Positions 17,279-26,723 of a stretch of DNA of 64,000 nucleotides are shown here, piece after piece. Source of the DNA: Companilactobacillus kedongensis (GTDB lineage Bacteria > Bacillota > Bacilli > Lactobacillales > Lactobacillaceae); assembly GCF_003946625.1 (NCBI RefSeq), contig NZ_RHOR01000008.1, positions 47,115 to 111,114 on the forward strand, written 5' to 3'. Made by a program: the position numbers and the translations under genes. Below the pieces are notes generated by a model. That model was given only the letters and a program-made list of their open reading frames with translations. It had not been told where the DNA came from and searched no databases. Position 1 is the stretch's first letter, and each line of letters begins with the position of its first letter.

Positions 17279-19723
17279 ATGAAAACTAAATACAAATTAG
17301 GCTTATGGGAATTGCTCTTTCTCATGAGTATTTTTGCTATTCTTATAACGAGCACAAATAATGTTTCAGCTTCATTAACGAGCAGCACAGATCTAGCTGT
17401 TTTAAAAGACGCTCCAAATGGTATTCCTGTTAGTTCTTATATGTCTAACTCCAAACCAGTATCTCCAACATCTGGATTTCCTTACACCACTAATTCAGCA
17501 CAGATAGTTGATAAAACTGGTGCTAATTCAGCAAATGGTAATATCGTTTCTTTGGCCAATGGTGCGGATACCTATGGCTCTATTTGGTCTACAAATCAAA
17601 CTTTTGATATAAGCAAGCCGCAAACTGTATCTGCTTGGTTATATTTTGGAGCTGCGACTGATGATGCTTCTATTAATAGTGAAGGTATTGCCTTTGTCCT
17701 TCAAAATGACAATAGGGGTGTTGCCGCTCTTGGCGCTGGCTACGATGGTATGGGTGTTTACGGCTACGACAGATCCGCCATGAATACATTTAACAGTATA
17801 GCTGAAAACACGTCTTATCTTCAAAAAACGGCCATCCAAAACAGTGTTGCACTCGGATTTGATGCCGAAAAAAATAATTTCTTTAAAGCTTCAAATGCTC
17901 CAATTAAAACAAATACTACATTTCTACCACTTACCACAAATTTCTCACAAAATGGTTTTGATACTCAATTGGGTACTAAACCTCCATCTTCTGTGGATAT
18001 ACCTGGAAACATAATATATGGTAGCATCGGAAATTTTGGTAGTATTGGTGTGACATATCCTGCATACAAAGATACATACAATCAAATTGATTTGGCAGAT
18101 ACAGCTTCCGCAAACAACTACCCTGGATTTGATAAGGGAACTGTCATGGTTCAGGTAAACTCTCAGTCAGCCGGTTTAGTAGATGATATTGACGCAGATA
18201 AAAAATCAGTTTTCTGGCATCACGTAACTATTAATTGGACTCCTGCTCCTAGTGGATCCAATAACGGAACTCTTTCCTACATTTACAACGATATTAGTAA
18301 AGATGGACTAGAAAATAGTAGTAAGTATCAAAAGACAGCTGATATTCCTGTTGATATTACTAAGTTGAACACAACATCAGGCAAAGTTCGTTGGGGATTC
18401 ACTGGCGCCAATGGTACTAACAAAAATGTTGCTACTAAATTGGTGGCTTTAGATTCAACACCAGAATCACCTACGACAGACGCTAGTGCTTCAATAACCG
18501 ATACAACTTTAAATAAAAAAATAACCGATTCTGCTACAGACAAAACGGTTTCTAGTGGTGATGACCTTTCACTCGATTACAACCTTAGTTATATTCGAGG
18601 TGATGAAGATTGGAAGTCTATTGCCGCTAAAATCAAGATCCCTAGCAACGTAACTTTGAAACCTGACGCAAATGGAGATATTGCCACTATCACATATGCC
18701 GATGGTAAGGTACAACATATTAAACAAACTGATCTAGATGCCGACGGTAATCTTCAAGCTACCCTAGACCATAACTTGTATGCTACAGATAGTTCGGCTA
18801 CGGTTTCCATTCATGGAGTGGCTAATAACGATACAACCAGTGATATCAATGTAAAACAAGCTGCTGCTTCATTTACAGGTACCAATAGCATTGCTATGAC
18901 TAGTTCGCCAGCTTTTATCATTGCAGGAAAAAAAGATTACAGCTTAGTCCTTGGTACTAATTCAAGCACCAACTACGATCTGCTTTACAAGAATGATGAT
19001 TCTACTTTCAATCCTGACCTTAACTTAGGTTACAGTAGCAGTGCTCCCAGTGGCGTTGAGGGCTCTGATATTGTCTTTAAAGTGGAAGTCGGCGGTCACA
19101 CTTATACAGCTGCTCAAGATATAGATATTGAAAGTGGTTCAACAGCGTCGACAAACATGGATATTAAACAAGTCATCGAAGGTATGGGCGATGATTTCTG
19201 GAATATCTTCCCACTGAATTCTACCCAACCTGTAAAAGTCACCGCCATTGATCGAACGAACGGAATGGTATCTAATACACTTACTTACAACGTTACCGTT
19301 AAACCAAATAAATCCCTATCGCTGAACGTTTCCGATAGTTTAGCCTTCCAGGATATCCACTTTGGTAATAGATCAGATTATCTTAAACGAAAATCTACCT
19401 TTGATCTGAGTGTTACTAGTCTGCGTGAACCATGGGAACTATCAGTCACAACTAAAGGACTGTATAGCAGTAGTAACAGTCTCAATAACAATATGAATTT
19501 GGTCTATAAAAAAGACACATCATCAGATTACAAGACGCTTGGTACTACCCCAGTCGTCGTCGAATCAAATAGTAATTCGTATGACACATCAACAACCAAT
19601 AATATTTCAGGTAATTGGACCGCCGATACAGGATTGCTTTTGAAACAATCAGGAATAAGTCCCGTCGGAACATATACCGGTACATTAACTTGGACCGTAT
19701 CTGATGGTATTTTAAATAATTAA
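17279..19723 (+). CDS. Lectin-like WxL-domain surface protein
   Basis: An 814-residue secreted protein: signal peptide (about 1-31), an L-type-lectin-like domain (about 45-390, with SIWSTNQTFDISKPQTVSAW, GIAFVLQNDNRG and TINWTPAP), a middle beta-rich region (about 400-680), and a C-terminal WxL domain (about 690-814; first motif WELSVTT, second YTGTLTWTVSDG). WxL domains attach to peptidoglycan without covalent linkage. WxL proteins are often encoded in clusters with DUF916 partners; none is visible here, so this is a solitary WxL adhesin. It is transcribed away from the giant adhesin and ends in a clear terminator. A GGGGGC ribosome site precedes ATG 17279. Confidence 0.85.
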   Translation: MKTKYKLGLWELLFLMSIFAILITSTNNVSASLTSSTDLAVLKDAPNGIPVSSYMSNSKPVSPTSGFPYTTNSAQIVDKTGANSANGNIVSLANGADTYGSIWSTNQTFDISKPQTVSAWLYFGAATDDASINSEGIAFVLQNDNRGVAALGAGYDGMGVYGYDRSAMNTFNSIAENTSYLQKTAIQNSVALGFDAEKNNFFKASNAPIKTNTTFLPLTTNFSQNGFDTQLGTKPPSSVDIPGNIIYGSIGNFGSIGVTYPAYKDTYNQIDLADTASANNYPGFDKGTVMVQVNSQSAGLVDDIDADKKSVFWHHVTINWTPAPSGSNNGTLSYIYNDISKDGLENSSKYQKTADIPVDITKLNTTSGKVRWGFTGANGTNKNVATKLVALDSTPESPTTDASASITDTTLNKKITDSATDKTVSSGDDLSLDYNLSYIRGDEDWKSIAAKIKIPSNVTLKPDANGDIATITYADGKVQHIKQTDLDADGNLQATLDHNLYATDSSATVSIHGVANNDTTSDINVKQAAASFTGTNSIAMTSSPAFIIAGKKDYSLVLGTNSSTNYDLLYKNDDSTFNPDLNLGYSSSAPSGVEGSDIVFKVEVGGHTYTAAQDIDIESGSTASTNMDIKQVIEGMGDDFWNIFPLNSTQPVKVTAIDRTNGMVSNTLTYNVTVKPNKSLSLNVSDSLAFQDIHFGNRSDYLKRKSTFDLSVTSLREPWELSVTTKGLYSSSNSLNNNMNLVYKKDTSSDYKTLGTTPVVVESNSNSYDTSTTNNISGNWTADTGLLLKQSGISPVGTYTGTLTWTVSDGILNN

Positions 19724-19724
19724 A

Positions 19725-19765
19725 AAAAGAGCTGATGGAAAAATCCATTAGCTCTTTTTTGTGGA
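19725..19765 (+). terminator. Terminator of the WxL protein gene
   Basis: AAAAAAAGAGCTGATGG, short loop, CCATTAGCTCTTTTTT: a 9-10 bp stem with a T run directly after the stop codon. Confidence 0.9.
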
Positions 19766-19915
19766 AAGGACTCATAACTTTTTGAATTAAACCGTTTAAG
19801 TTGGATTTCTCCAATTCAAGAGTTATCTATAACTAAATATACTATTGAAATAAATTTGTATCCAAAAAACTACATAGATATTATGAAATACATTTTAAGT
19901 TATTTGATATATTAC

Positions 19916-21337
19916 CTAATTAAAGGATTGAAAAATATCATACGAGTTTCTAATGTCATTAAATAACTCATCTTTAGAATTAAATTGAGCAGACTTGCTA
20001 CTTACAAACTCCGCTACTTCTTTAATACTTTTCAACTCTAATTTAGTCCACATGGCTAAATTAATCATATCCTTTTGACTTATCAAAAGGACATTTCCGG
20101 ATTTATTTTTAAAAATTGTATTCTCTCCATATTTCTTATCAAACCAATTACCTTGTCGACTACTAACATTATTCCAAACCTCATTAGTGTCAAATGACAA
20201 CTTTGACAAATCTAAATTGTCACTTAAAATTTGGATTGAATCCTCAAATAATTTCAACTTAGTACTGTCATCAGGTTCAAACGAATCTCCAATTGATTTT
20301 GCTACATTCAATCCTGATGGAATTTCAGTATTAAGATATGGAAATCCAAACAAATTAACAATTTTTAGGGAACTCACTCTAAATTTATATGGAGTGGAAT
20401 CTATTATAAAAATGATACTAAATAGGCCATTATTCACAACAGTAATTTTTAGATTTGAAATAACATCAACATGACTATATACTTCTGAAACTTTTTCTAA
20501 ATAAGGAACATTTATTATATTAGATGCTAGATTATTTGTAATTATGCCATTATTTTCTCTTACTTTTTTTATAATTCTGTCGGTTTTTTCTTTATCTATT
20601 CTCTGTTCATTAGATATAGTTTCTTTATCCAAATGAAAATTCGGATTGACAGTACACTCTTTTTGATAATCTTTAATCATACTACATACTTTATAATAGT
20701 CATTTAAATCATTTTGAATATTTCTTGACTTTCTATCAAATTTTCCACTTCTTAAATACGATCTAGTGTATTTTTTTAACGAATCATACTTTGCTCTAAA
20801 CATATCTACTAACTTTTGAGATGCTATATATTCCCCAGACAATGCTTTATTGCGACCATCATTCATAACATCTTCAATATGTGGATATCTTTTTATAAGA
20901 TGCTCATATCTTAATTGCTCTTTATCACCATTCGCAATATGTGCACTAGCCATAAACTCGTTATCACCTAACTTACGTACACAACTTGAACCCAAAGTAA
21001 TGGTGTTTCCTAATCTATTTGATGCAAAATAAACTTCCGATTTTAAGTTTCTTTTGCAGAAAGCACATTTAAACTTGTGACTATTTTTTTCGTCATTCGT
21101 TATTTCATGTGGAGACCTTGTATTGTCAACATGCCATTCACCAAGAGATACTCGTACCCAGTCATTGACTCTACGTTTTATTTCTAGTGATTTTGTATTA
21201 TCCTTTATTATCCCATCTTCTAAACGATTGTACTTATTAAGAAGATTATAAACATAGTTTAGTTCCTCAGATTCACTAATAAATTTACTAACAAGTAAAA
21301 TATTAGCTTCCTCTTCTGTAATCAATAATTTAGACAA
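19916..21337 (-). CDS. Unknown protein with Cys cluster, behind a LexA-like operator
   Basis: A 473-residue protein I do not recognise. Residues 91-119 hold C91-x2-C94 (FKCAFCKRNL) and C119 (GSSCVRKLG), with H87 nearby, suggesting a zinc-binding knuckle. The rest is charged and Asn/Lys-rich, with helical character and no membrane segment or signal. The start is placed at TTG 21337: GGGAG lies eight bases upstream, whereas the upstream ATG at 21373 falls inside the -10 box. The promoter carries a perfect CGAAC-N4-GTTCG palindrome over the -35, so DNA-damage control is possible. It lies in an accessory region beside a ppsA remnant. Confidence 0.65.
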   Translation of the reverse strand: MSKLLITEEEANILLVSKFISESEELNYVYNLLNKYNRLEDGIIKDNTKSLEIKRRVNDWVRVSLGEWHVDNTRSPHEITNDEKNSHKFKCAFCKRNLKSEVYFASNRLGNTITLGSSCVRKLGDNEFMASAHIANGDKEQLRYEHLIKRYPHIEDVMNDGRNKALSGEYIASQKLVDMFRAKYDSLKKYTRSYLRSGKFDRKSRNIQNDLNDYYKVCSMIKDYQKECTVNPNFHLDKETISNEQRIDKEKTDRIIKKVRENNGIITNNLASNIINVPYLEKVSEVYSHVDVISNLKITVVNNGLFSIIFIIDSTPYKFRVSSLKIVNLFGFPYLNTEIPSGLNVAKSIGDSFEPDDSTKLKLFEDSIQILSDNLDLSKLSFDTNEVWNNVSSRQGNWFDKKYGENTIFKNKSGNVLLISQKDMINLAMWTKLELKSIKEVAEFVSSKSAQFNSKDELFNDIRNSYDIFQSFN

Positions 21338-21371
21338 AAAGTATACTCCCTTTATATTATTTATTATCAGC

Positions 21372-21412
21372 ATTATATACGATTAACCGTACGAACTCAA
21401 GTTCGTACGGTT
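21372..21412 (-). promoter_or_regulatory. SOS-box-like operator and promoter
   Basis: On the minus strand TTGAGT (21395-21400), 17 bp, TATAAT (21372-21377). The -35 is embedded in CGAACTCAAGTTCG (21392-21405), which fits the Gram-positive LexA pattern CGAAC-N4-GTTCG, itself inside a longer perfect palindrome (13-bp arms, 21385-21412). Another palindrome-binding repressor cannot be excluded. Confidence 0.6.
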
Positions 21413-21486
21413 TGAGGTATAATCGATTTTATTCACTTATCAAGCCATAAGAAATTAATTATTGAATTACATATATATTTTATATA

Positions 21487-21650
21487 ACATTCATACTCAA
21501 CGAGATCAATTACATTTTGAATCGAGAAGTTTGTAAAGTCAGGAATCCCGATTGTGCTTGTCTACAAATCGAAACAGTCTTGCCATCTTTATAAGCTATT
21601 TTAATTAAGTGCCGAATAACGAGGTTATGTTCGTCAAACAATTTGGTAAT
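21487..21650 (-). pseudogene. Decayed duplicate of the ppsA 3' end
   Basis: Similar to the last about 280 bp of ppsA (22707-22981) but with a large internal deletion, a smaller one and many substitutions. Shared blocks include GAAACAGTCTTGCCATCTTT and GTTCGTCAAACAAT. The reading frame is destroyed. It sits just beyond the end of the membrane-protein gene (stop at 21672), so that gene lies between intact ppsA and this fragment. The same layout recurs at gpmA in a much fresher state. Confidence 0.85.
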
Positions 21651-21671
21651 TAGTTTAATACTATTTAAATC

Positions 21672-22592
21672 CTACGATTTTTTTATCTCTTCAATCATTG
21701 AGAGAATCAGGTCGTTAGTCAGGTCATCTTCATGCTTTTTTAAATATCCCGCTTCGGCTGATGTCATAAGAAGTAATAAGGAAGCAATTATTATATAAAA
21801 ATTTATACCTGCAAGATCGCCCGTATTAATGGTCATTTTTTTTATGATTGGCAATATATCCACTAAAAAGCCTAAAAAATACAAAGTATCTTTATATAGC
21901 TTTAAACTAGTAGGTCTATCTCTTACCCTTGATCTAGTTATATACTCTAAATGATAAATTGTGGTATCATCTAAAGTTTTTAAAAATAGAATCCATGATT
22001 TTCTTTTATCATAAGATACATGAATATACGAAGAATATTTAGAACTACTTTTATAATCTGTGTCCCATATATTTTCAAAGATTTTAGTATTTATATTTAC
22101 ATCTTTTTTCTCCAACATATCTAATAATTTATTTCTTTTAACACTATTTTTGATTGATTCCGGTAAATTTTTGCTTATTTCTTCTATTTGGATCGTAAAA
22201 GCAAAATTAATAAAATTCATTAGCATCAATATAAGCGAAATAACTAAAATTAACCATTTCTGCATTTTAATAAAAAAAGCTGCCAAAAATACCATTGATA
22301 ATATCAAAACAATTGTATTTATTATTATCAATCCACAAGTTTTGAACATACTAAAATATTTATTAGATGATTCCCAAAATATTTTACGCCTAAAAACAAC
22401 AAATATAGATAATAAAATAATAACTACAAGCCAAATCTCTTCAATCACATTTATCGTTTCACTTTGGGGAACTAATATCATTCCCCAAAAAAACATTTGT
22501 AATATTGAGTTTAAATATTCCAATACTCCTTCGTATGATTTATGACTAAGTTTATCCATTTCTTTTCTAATTTCGAACTCTTTTTTTACCAT
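21672..22592 (-). CDS. Predicted membrane protein of unknown function (accessory)
   Basis: A 306-residue protein with about six hydrophobic segments in two groups: two near residues 35-75, two near 90-140, then a cytosolic domain (about 145-230), and two near 235-290. I recognise no family. The cytosolic part contains charged stretches and an SRVRDRPTSLKLYKD segment. The start is placed at ATG 22592 because GGAGGG lies directly upstream; the earlier ATG at 22610 has no ribosome site. It lies between the ppsA terminator and a decayed ppsA 3' fragment, so it looks like a cassette inserted at the ppsA end. Confidence 0.6.
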   Translation of the reverse strand: MVKKEFEIRKEMDKLSHKSYEGVLEYLNSILQMFFWGMILVPQSETINVIEEIWLVVIILLSIFVVFRRKIFWESSNKYFSMFKTCGLIIINTIVLILSMVFLAAFFIKMQKWLILVISLILMLMNFINFAFTIQIEEISKNLPESIKNSVKRNKLLDMLEKKDVNINTKIFENIWDTDYKSSSKYSSYIHVSYDKRKSWILFLKTLDDTTIYHLEYITRSRVRDRPTSLKLYKDTLYFLGFLVDILPIIKKMTINTGDLAGINFYIIIASLLLLMTSAEAGYLKKHEDDLTNDLILSMIEEIKKS

Positions 22593-22665
22593 ATTCCCTC
22601 CAATAAGCATAAATTTCTGTTACAAATTAGACATTAATTCAATTATTTAGTAATAGACACTCTAC

Positions 22666-22700
22666 ACAAAAAGACCTCACAATGTGAGGTCTTAATTTTT
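22666..22700 (-). terminator. Terminator of ppsA
   Basis: Minus-strand stem AAGACCTCACA paired with TGTGAGGTCTT, then a T run, immediately after the ppsA stop. Confidence 0.85.
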
Positions 22701-22703
22701 TAC

Positions 22704-25100
22704 CTACCATTCATAATCAACAGGATCAATTAATCCATGTCCAGTAGCTTTATCCAACATAATTCTCTGTTCAAAGTGAGCAACATTGCGTTTTGTTTCT
22801 TTAACCATATCTGGATTAACTGAAACATAATCAATTCCACTTTGGATCAAGAAGTTTGTAAAGTCTGGGAATTCTGATGGTGCTTGTCCACAAATTGAAA
22901 CAGTCTTGCCATCTTTGTGAGCTGTCTTGATCAAGTGACGAATGGCACGTTTAACGGCAAGGTTACGTTCGTCAAACAATCCGGATACTGTGTCATTATT
23001 ACGGTCACAGCCGAGTAACAACATTGTTAAATCGTTTGATCCGATTGAGTATCCATCGATAAATTCATTAAATTTGTCGGCCAAAATAATATTAGAAGGA
23101 ATTTCTGCCATCATGTAAACTTTGAAGTCGGCATTTCTAACTAGGCCTTGGTTCTTCATAATTTCGGTAACTTTTTGGGCTTCTTCAACTTTACGAACGA
23201 ATGGAATCATAACGTTCAAGTTCTTCAAGCCAAATTCATTTCTAACTTTCTTAACTGCTTCCAATTCTAGTTTAAAGGCATTGATATATTTAGGATCGTA
23301 GTAACGTGAAGCTCCACGCCAACCTAACAAATCAGCTGGTTCTTGTGGTTCATACTTATCTCCACCTTTAAGGTTACGATATTCACTGGACTTAAAGTCA
23401 GACAAACGTAACACTACTGGTCTTGGTGCCATAGCACGGGCAACTTTAGAAACTCCGTCAGCGAGCATGTCGACGACTTTTTCTGGATGTCCTTGTTCGA
23501 TCAAATATAGTGGGTGTTCATGAATATATGATGTCCAAATAAATTCTTCACGCATTAAACCAATTCCGTCAGCTGGTAGTGACGAGTACTTGTCGGCCAA
23601 ATCGGGATCTCCCAAGTTCATCATTACTCCGGTTCCAGTTGGGGCAAATGTCTCTGCGGCAACTACTTGACCAGCTTGGTTAGCTGCTTCAGGTTTCTTT
23701 AATAGGCTTTCAACTTTACCTTGATAAACAACTCCGTTTTTAGCATCAACAGTAACGACATCCCCATTATGAAGGGCATCTGTTGCGGCGAGTTGTTTAC
23801 TTTCGGTACCAACAATACATGGGATCTGCATTTCACGAGATACGATTGCAGCATGACAAGTCATACCACCATTATTAGTGATGATGGCTGCGGCTTTCTT
23901 CATAGCTGGGACCCAATCAGGTGATGTCATTAAAGTAACTAAAACTTCACCCTTCTTGAATTGATCAATATCCTTTGGATCGTCGATCACATGCACGACC
24001 CCACTAGCTAAACCGGGACTGGCTGGCAATCCACGAACAACAACTTTAGCATCTGCTTGAGCAACCACGTTATCATCTCCAGTATCAGTATCATGATCCT
24101 TCTTACTTTGTGACCAAACCGTTTCTGGACGAGCTTGCACGATCCAAAGACGATTTGTGTTGGTATCCAGAGCATATTCCATGTCCATATAACAACCATA
24201 ATGGTCTTCGATCTGTTGTGCATATCCGGCTAATTCAATTACTTGTTCATCAGTCAGAACTTGTTTATCTTGTAATTCTTCGGGGACTGCCTTCTCAACA
24301 GTTCCTCCATCAGCGACTCTCATCAACTGAATCGTTTGTTTAACGACATTCTTTTCGACAATTTTTTTAGTTTTCTTATCAATAACAAAATGATTTGGTG
24401 TTACTTTACCTAATACAATATATTCACCTAAACCACGAATTCCGTCGATAGTGATTTTAGAATCATCACCATTGGAAACATCGACTGAGAACATGATTCC
24501 TGATGCCTTTGAAAAGACCATCATTTGAACAGCAGCTGACAAAGCTACTTTCTCATATGGGAATTGTTGCTTGTGACGATAATAAGTAGCACGGTCAGTG
24601 AATAATGATGAATAACAAGCTTGAACACGGTTAACTACATCATCTTCACCTTTAATATTGAGATATGATTCTTGTTGGCCGGCAAATGAAGCATCCGGAA
24701 GATCCTCTGCTGTGGCGGAAGAACGAATTGCCACAAACGGATCATCTTGACCCATTTTTTTGGAGAGATCCGCATAAGCTTTTTTAATATCAGCGGCTAA
24801 ATCGGCGGGCATTGTGGCACCAACGATCAAATCACGGATCTGTTTGCAAGTTGTACGAAGTTCATCTGAATCTTCATAATCCTTCATACCCTTGAGCAAT
24901 CCGTTAACTTTGTCGTTTAACCCCGTTTCTTGCATAAAATATCGGTACGCACTAGCAGTAGTTGCAAAACCATAAGGCACTGGCACATCCATGGAAGAAG
25001 TCATCTCTCCTAATGATGAAGATTTGCCCCCAACCAAGTTAACATCTTCTCGATGTAATTCGTTGAACCATAAAACATTTGCTGTATCGCGACTATTCAT
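22704..25100 (-). CDS. ppsA: Phosphoenolpyruvate synthase
   Basis: A 798-residue PEP synthase (pyruvate, water dikinase), which makes PEP, AMP and phosphate from pyruvate and ATP for gluconeogenesis. Domains: N-terminal ATP-grasp/nucleotide binding (FVAIRSSATAEDLPDASFAGQQ), the central phosphohistidine domain with catalytic H416 in NNGGMTCHAAIVSREMQIPC, and a C-terminal TIM barrel (GLMREEFIWTS, GSNDLTMLLLGCDRNN, SICGQAPSE with the catalytic Cys). Length is typical. A catabolite-responsive element at 25147-25160 upstream implies repression by CcpA when glucose is present. Its 3' end has been duplicated downstream of a cargo gene. Confidence 0.95.
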   Translation of the reverse strand: MNSRDTANVLWFNELHREDVNLVGGKSSSLGEMTSSMDVPVPYGFATTASAYRYFMQETGLNDKVNGLLKGMKDYEDSDELRTTCKQIRDLIVGATMPADLAADIKKAYADLSKKMGQDDPFVAIRSSATAEDLPDASFAGQQESYLNIKGEDDVVNRVQACYSSLFTDRATYYRHKQQFPYEKVALSAAVQMMVFSKASGIMFSVDVSNGDDSKITIDGIRGLGEYIVLGKVTPNHFVIDKKTKKIVEKNVVKQTIQLMRVADGGTVEKAVPEELQDKQVLTDEQVIELAGYAQQIEDHYGCYMDMEYALDTNTNRLWIVQARPETVWSQSKKDHDTDTGDDNVVAQADAKVVVRGLPASPGLASGVVHVIDDPKDIDQFKKGEVLVTLMTSPDWVPAMKKAAAIITNNGGMTCHAAIVSREMQIPCIVGTESKQLAATDALHNGDVVTVDAKNGVVYQGKVESLLKKPEAANQAGQVVAAETFAPTGTGVMMNLGDPDLADKYSSLPADGIGLMREEFIWTSYIHEHPLYLIEQGHPEKVVDMLADGVSKVARAMAPRPVVLRLSDFKSSEYRNLKGGDKYEPQEPADLLGWRGASRYYDPKYINAFKLELEAVKKVRNEFGLKNLNVMIPFVRKVEEAQKVTEIMKNQGLVRNADFKVYMMAEIPSNIILADKFNEFIDGYSIGSNDLTMLLLGCDRNNDTVSGLFDERNLAVKRAIRHLIKTAHKDGKTVSICGQAPSEFPDFTNFLIQSGIDYVSVNPDMVKETKRNVAHFEQRIMLDKATGHGLIDPVDYEW

Positions 25101-25146
25101 GAAATTACCTCCTTTTATGTTTAGAAAAGTTAATAACGCAAGCTTT

Positions 25147-25160
25147 GGTAAGCGCTTACA
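25147..25160. promoter_or_regulatory. Catabolite-responsive element (cre) upstream of ppsA
   Basis: GGTAAGCGCTTACA matches the consensus TGWAANCGNTNWCA at 13 of 14 positions on either strand and lies about 50 bp upstream of the ppsA start. CcpA repression of a gluconeogenic gene is biologically sensible. Confidence 0.7.
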
Positions 25161-25235
25161 ATTACAACTTTATTGTAAAGCACCGATTGGTAAAGTGCAA
25201 AGGTGGTTTTCTTATTTGGATATTTTTGGGAGGGT

Positions 25236-25266
25236 AAAAAAAGACCACACGACTATGTGTGATCTG
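25236..25266 (-). terminator. Terminator of the HigA/ImmA gene
   Basis: Minus-strand AGATCACAC paired with GTGTGGTCT around a short loop, then a T run; the hairpin starts within the last codons of the gene. Confidence 0.8.
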
Positions 25267-26368
25267 TGGAATTACTAATATCTATATTGTTATACTGCTT
25301 TTTTGAAGTGTTTAACTGAAGATGTTTTTCTCGTTGCAGCCTGCCAGCAACTATTCTCGGATGAATCCTAATTTCTTTCGCAAATGCCTTTATAGCAGTG
25401 CTTGAAAAATCATCTTCACTAACGAATTTATCGTATTGCATCGGATCAATTAAATAATTTTGTGCAAATGTATCTGCTTCTTTTTCCAGAGCATCTGAAT
25501 CCAAAATGCTTTTAAGACCTATATTATCCTCAGCAGAAATAATAATATGACCCTTTTTTTGTTGAAACACATGTTCAATCTCATGAAAAAGTGCAAACCA
25601 GAATACATAAGTGTCATTTCTTCGATCATTCATCGCCAGTAACACTTTATCTTTACCAAACCATTTGATAGCACCGTTTATGCCACAATTTTTTAAATTA
25701 GGTAACATGACGAATGCAACTCCAGAATTTTTAAAAATTTCTTTTAATCTGGGTATAACTTCCTCTAAATTTTTAGTAGTCATTTCTCTAATTTCTGGCA
25801 ACATCGATTTTAAGTATTTTAAATCCATTGGTTCAACCGTCTCTGAGTATCCAATATTCAAAGCAGTTTGCACCCAAGCATTTGAATTTATTACATTTTT
25901 ATTTTTTACTTCTGGTATTGAAGTTTGATATTGCACCAAAAAATCCTTATTTTCTAAAACTTTCAAAGTTGATATATGAAAGAATTTTTTTAATTCAGAT
26001 ATCTTCTCCAAAGTATTATTCGTTGGTTTAACGAGTCCAAGATCACTCCAAAATTTATAGTCAATTTCTTTCTGGATGGTTTTCTCTTGTTCTAAACGAT
26101 TCTGCTTCTCAATCTGTGCTTTGGTTTCTAAATATTTATCATTAAGATTCTTCCACAAAGTTTCCGAAGTACCTAAAACCAACGCTAAGCTTTCAATCAA
26201 ATTACTATCTAATTCAATTTTCCCGTTAACTAACTCGCTAACTCTTTTTTCATTAGTATTTAATCGATCCGCCAATTCTCGCTGGTTCATACTCTGATCA
26301 TCGAGATATTGCTTAATATAATATCCGGGATGAAAAGCAATTAAATTGTCATTACTAATTTTAAGCAT
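25253..26368 (-). CDS. HigA-like antitoxin with ImmA/IrrE peptidase domain
   Basis: A 371-residue protein: an N-terminal XRE-type helix-turn-helix of the HigA/VapI class (HPGYYIKQYLDDQSMNQREL, NEKRVSELVNGKIEL) and a C-terminal ImmA/IrrE-type zinc metallopeptidase domain with HEIEH (HExxH) and a downstream acidic helix (DALEKEADTFAQNYL). The fusion is common in antitoxins of HigB-type loci. ATG 26368 is chosen because AGGAGGTG lies ten bases upstream; the longer frame starts on that ribosome site. It overlaps the toxin-like frame by 8 bp, as expected for a toxin-first HigBA operon. It may act as operon repressor and as a protease that controls it. Confidence 0.85.
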   Translation of the reverse strand: MLKISNDNLIAFHPGYYIKQYLDDQSMNQRELADRLNTNEKRVSELVNGKIELDSNLIESLALVLGTSETLWKNLNDKYLETKAQIEKQNRLEQEKTIQKEIDYKFWSDLGLVKPTNNTLEKISELKKFFHISTLKVLENKDFLVQYQTSIPEVKNKNVINSNAWVQTALNIGYSETVEPMDLKYLKSMLPEIREMTTKNLEEVIPRLKEIFKNSGVAFVMLPNLKNCGINGAIKWFGKDKVLLAMNDRRNDTYVFWFALFHEIEHVFQQKKGHIIISAEDNIGLKSILDSDALEKEADTFAQNYLIDPMQYDKFVSEDDFSSTAIKAFAKEIRIHPRIVAGRLQREKHLQLNTSKKQYNNIDISNSTDHT

Positions 26369-26723
26369 AATGATTCGACACCTCCTCAACTTTGATGATA
26401 TTAATACTGCTGTAAAAGAGTTTCAAATTCAGATTTTTATCATTCACAATTACTGTGTCATTCTTGTCTAGTGGTTGTATTATCAATCGGTAACTACTAA
26501 ATCTACCATCAATATCCAAAGCATAGTAATTTTTTCTATTTCCAGCCAACTTATGCAGCTTATATATCCTTAATGCATTAACATCTTCTAAAGATTCTGA
26601 ACTCTCAAGTAAGTTTATTAATCCAAATAAAACATCGGCAGTACGTGATCCTAATTCTCTTCTAGATTTTTTTAAATTAGTACATAATTTCTCAACTTTT
26701 TTAGTACCATATTTCAGTTTGAT
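26361..26723 (-). CDS. HigB-like toxin frame lacking a standard start codon
   Basis: An open frame of about 120 codons encoding a HigB/RelE-type protein: KLKYGTKKVEKLCTNLKKS, the conserved LHKLAGNRKNYYALDI and YRLIIQPLD. HigB toxins cut mRNA on the ribosome. Its end overlaps the antitoxin start by 8 bp. A stop codon (TAA, 26730-26732) lies just upstream, and between it and the conserved N terminus there is no ATG, GTG or TTG; the codons are CTT CCA ATC AAA CTG. The only usual start is an internal TTG at 26549, which would remove half the domain. So translation starts at ATC or CTG, or the toxin is silenced by start loss. Confidence 0.65.
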   Translation of the reverse strand: MKLKYGTKKVEKLCTNLKKSRRELGSRTADVLFGLINLLESSESLEDVNALRIYKLHKLAGNRKNYYALDIDGRFSSYRLIIQPLDKNDTVIVNDKNLNLKLFYSSINIIKVEEVSNHYA

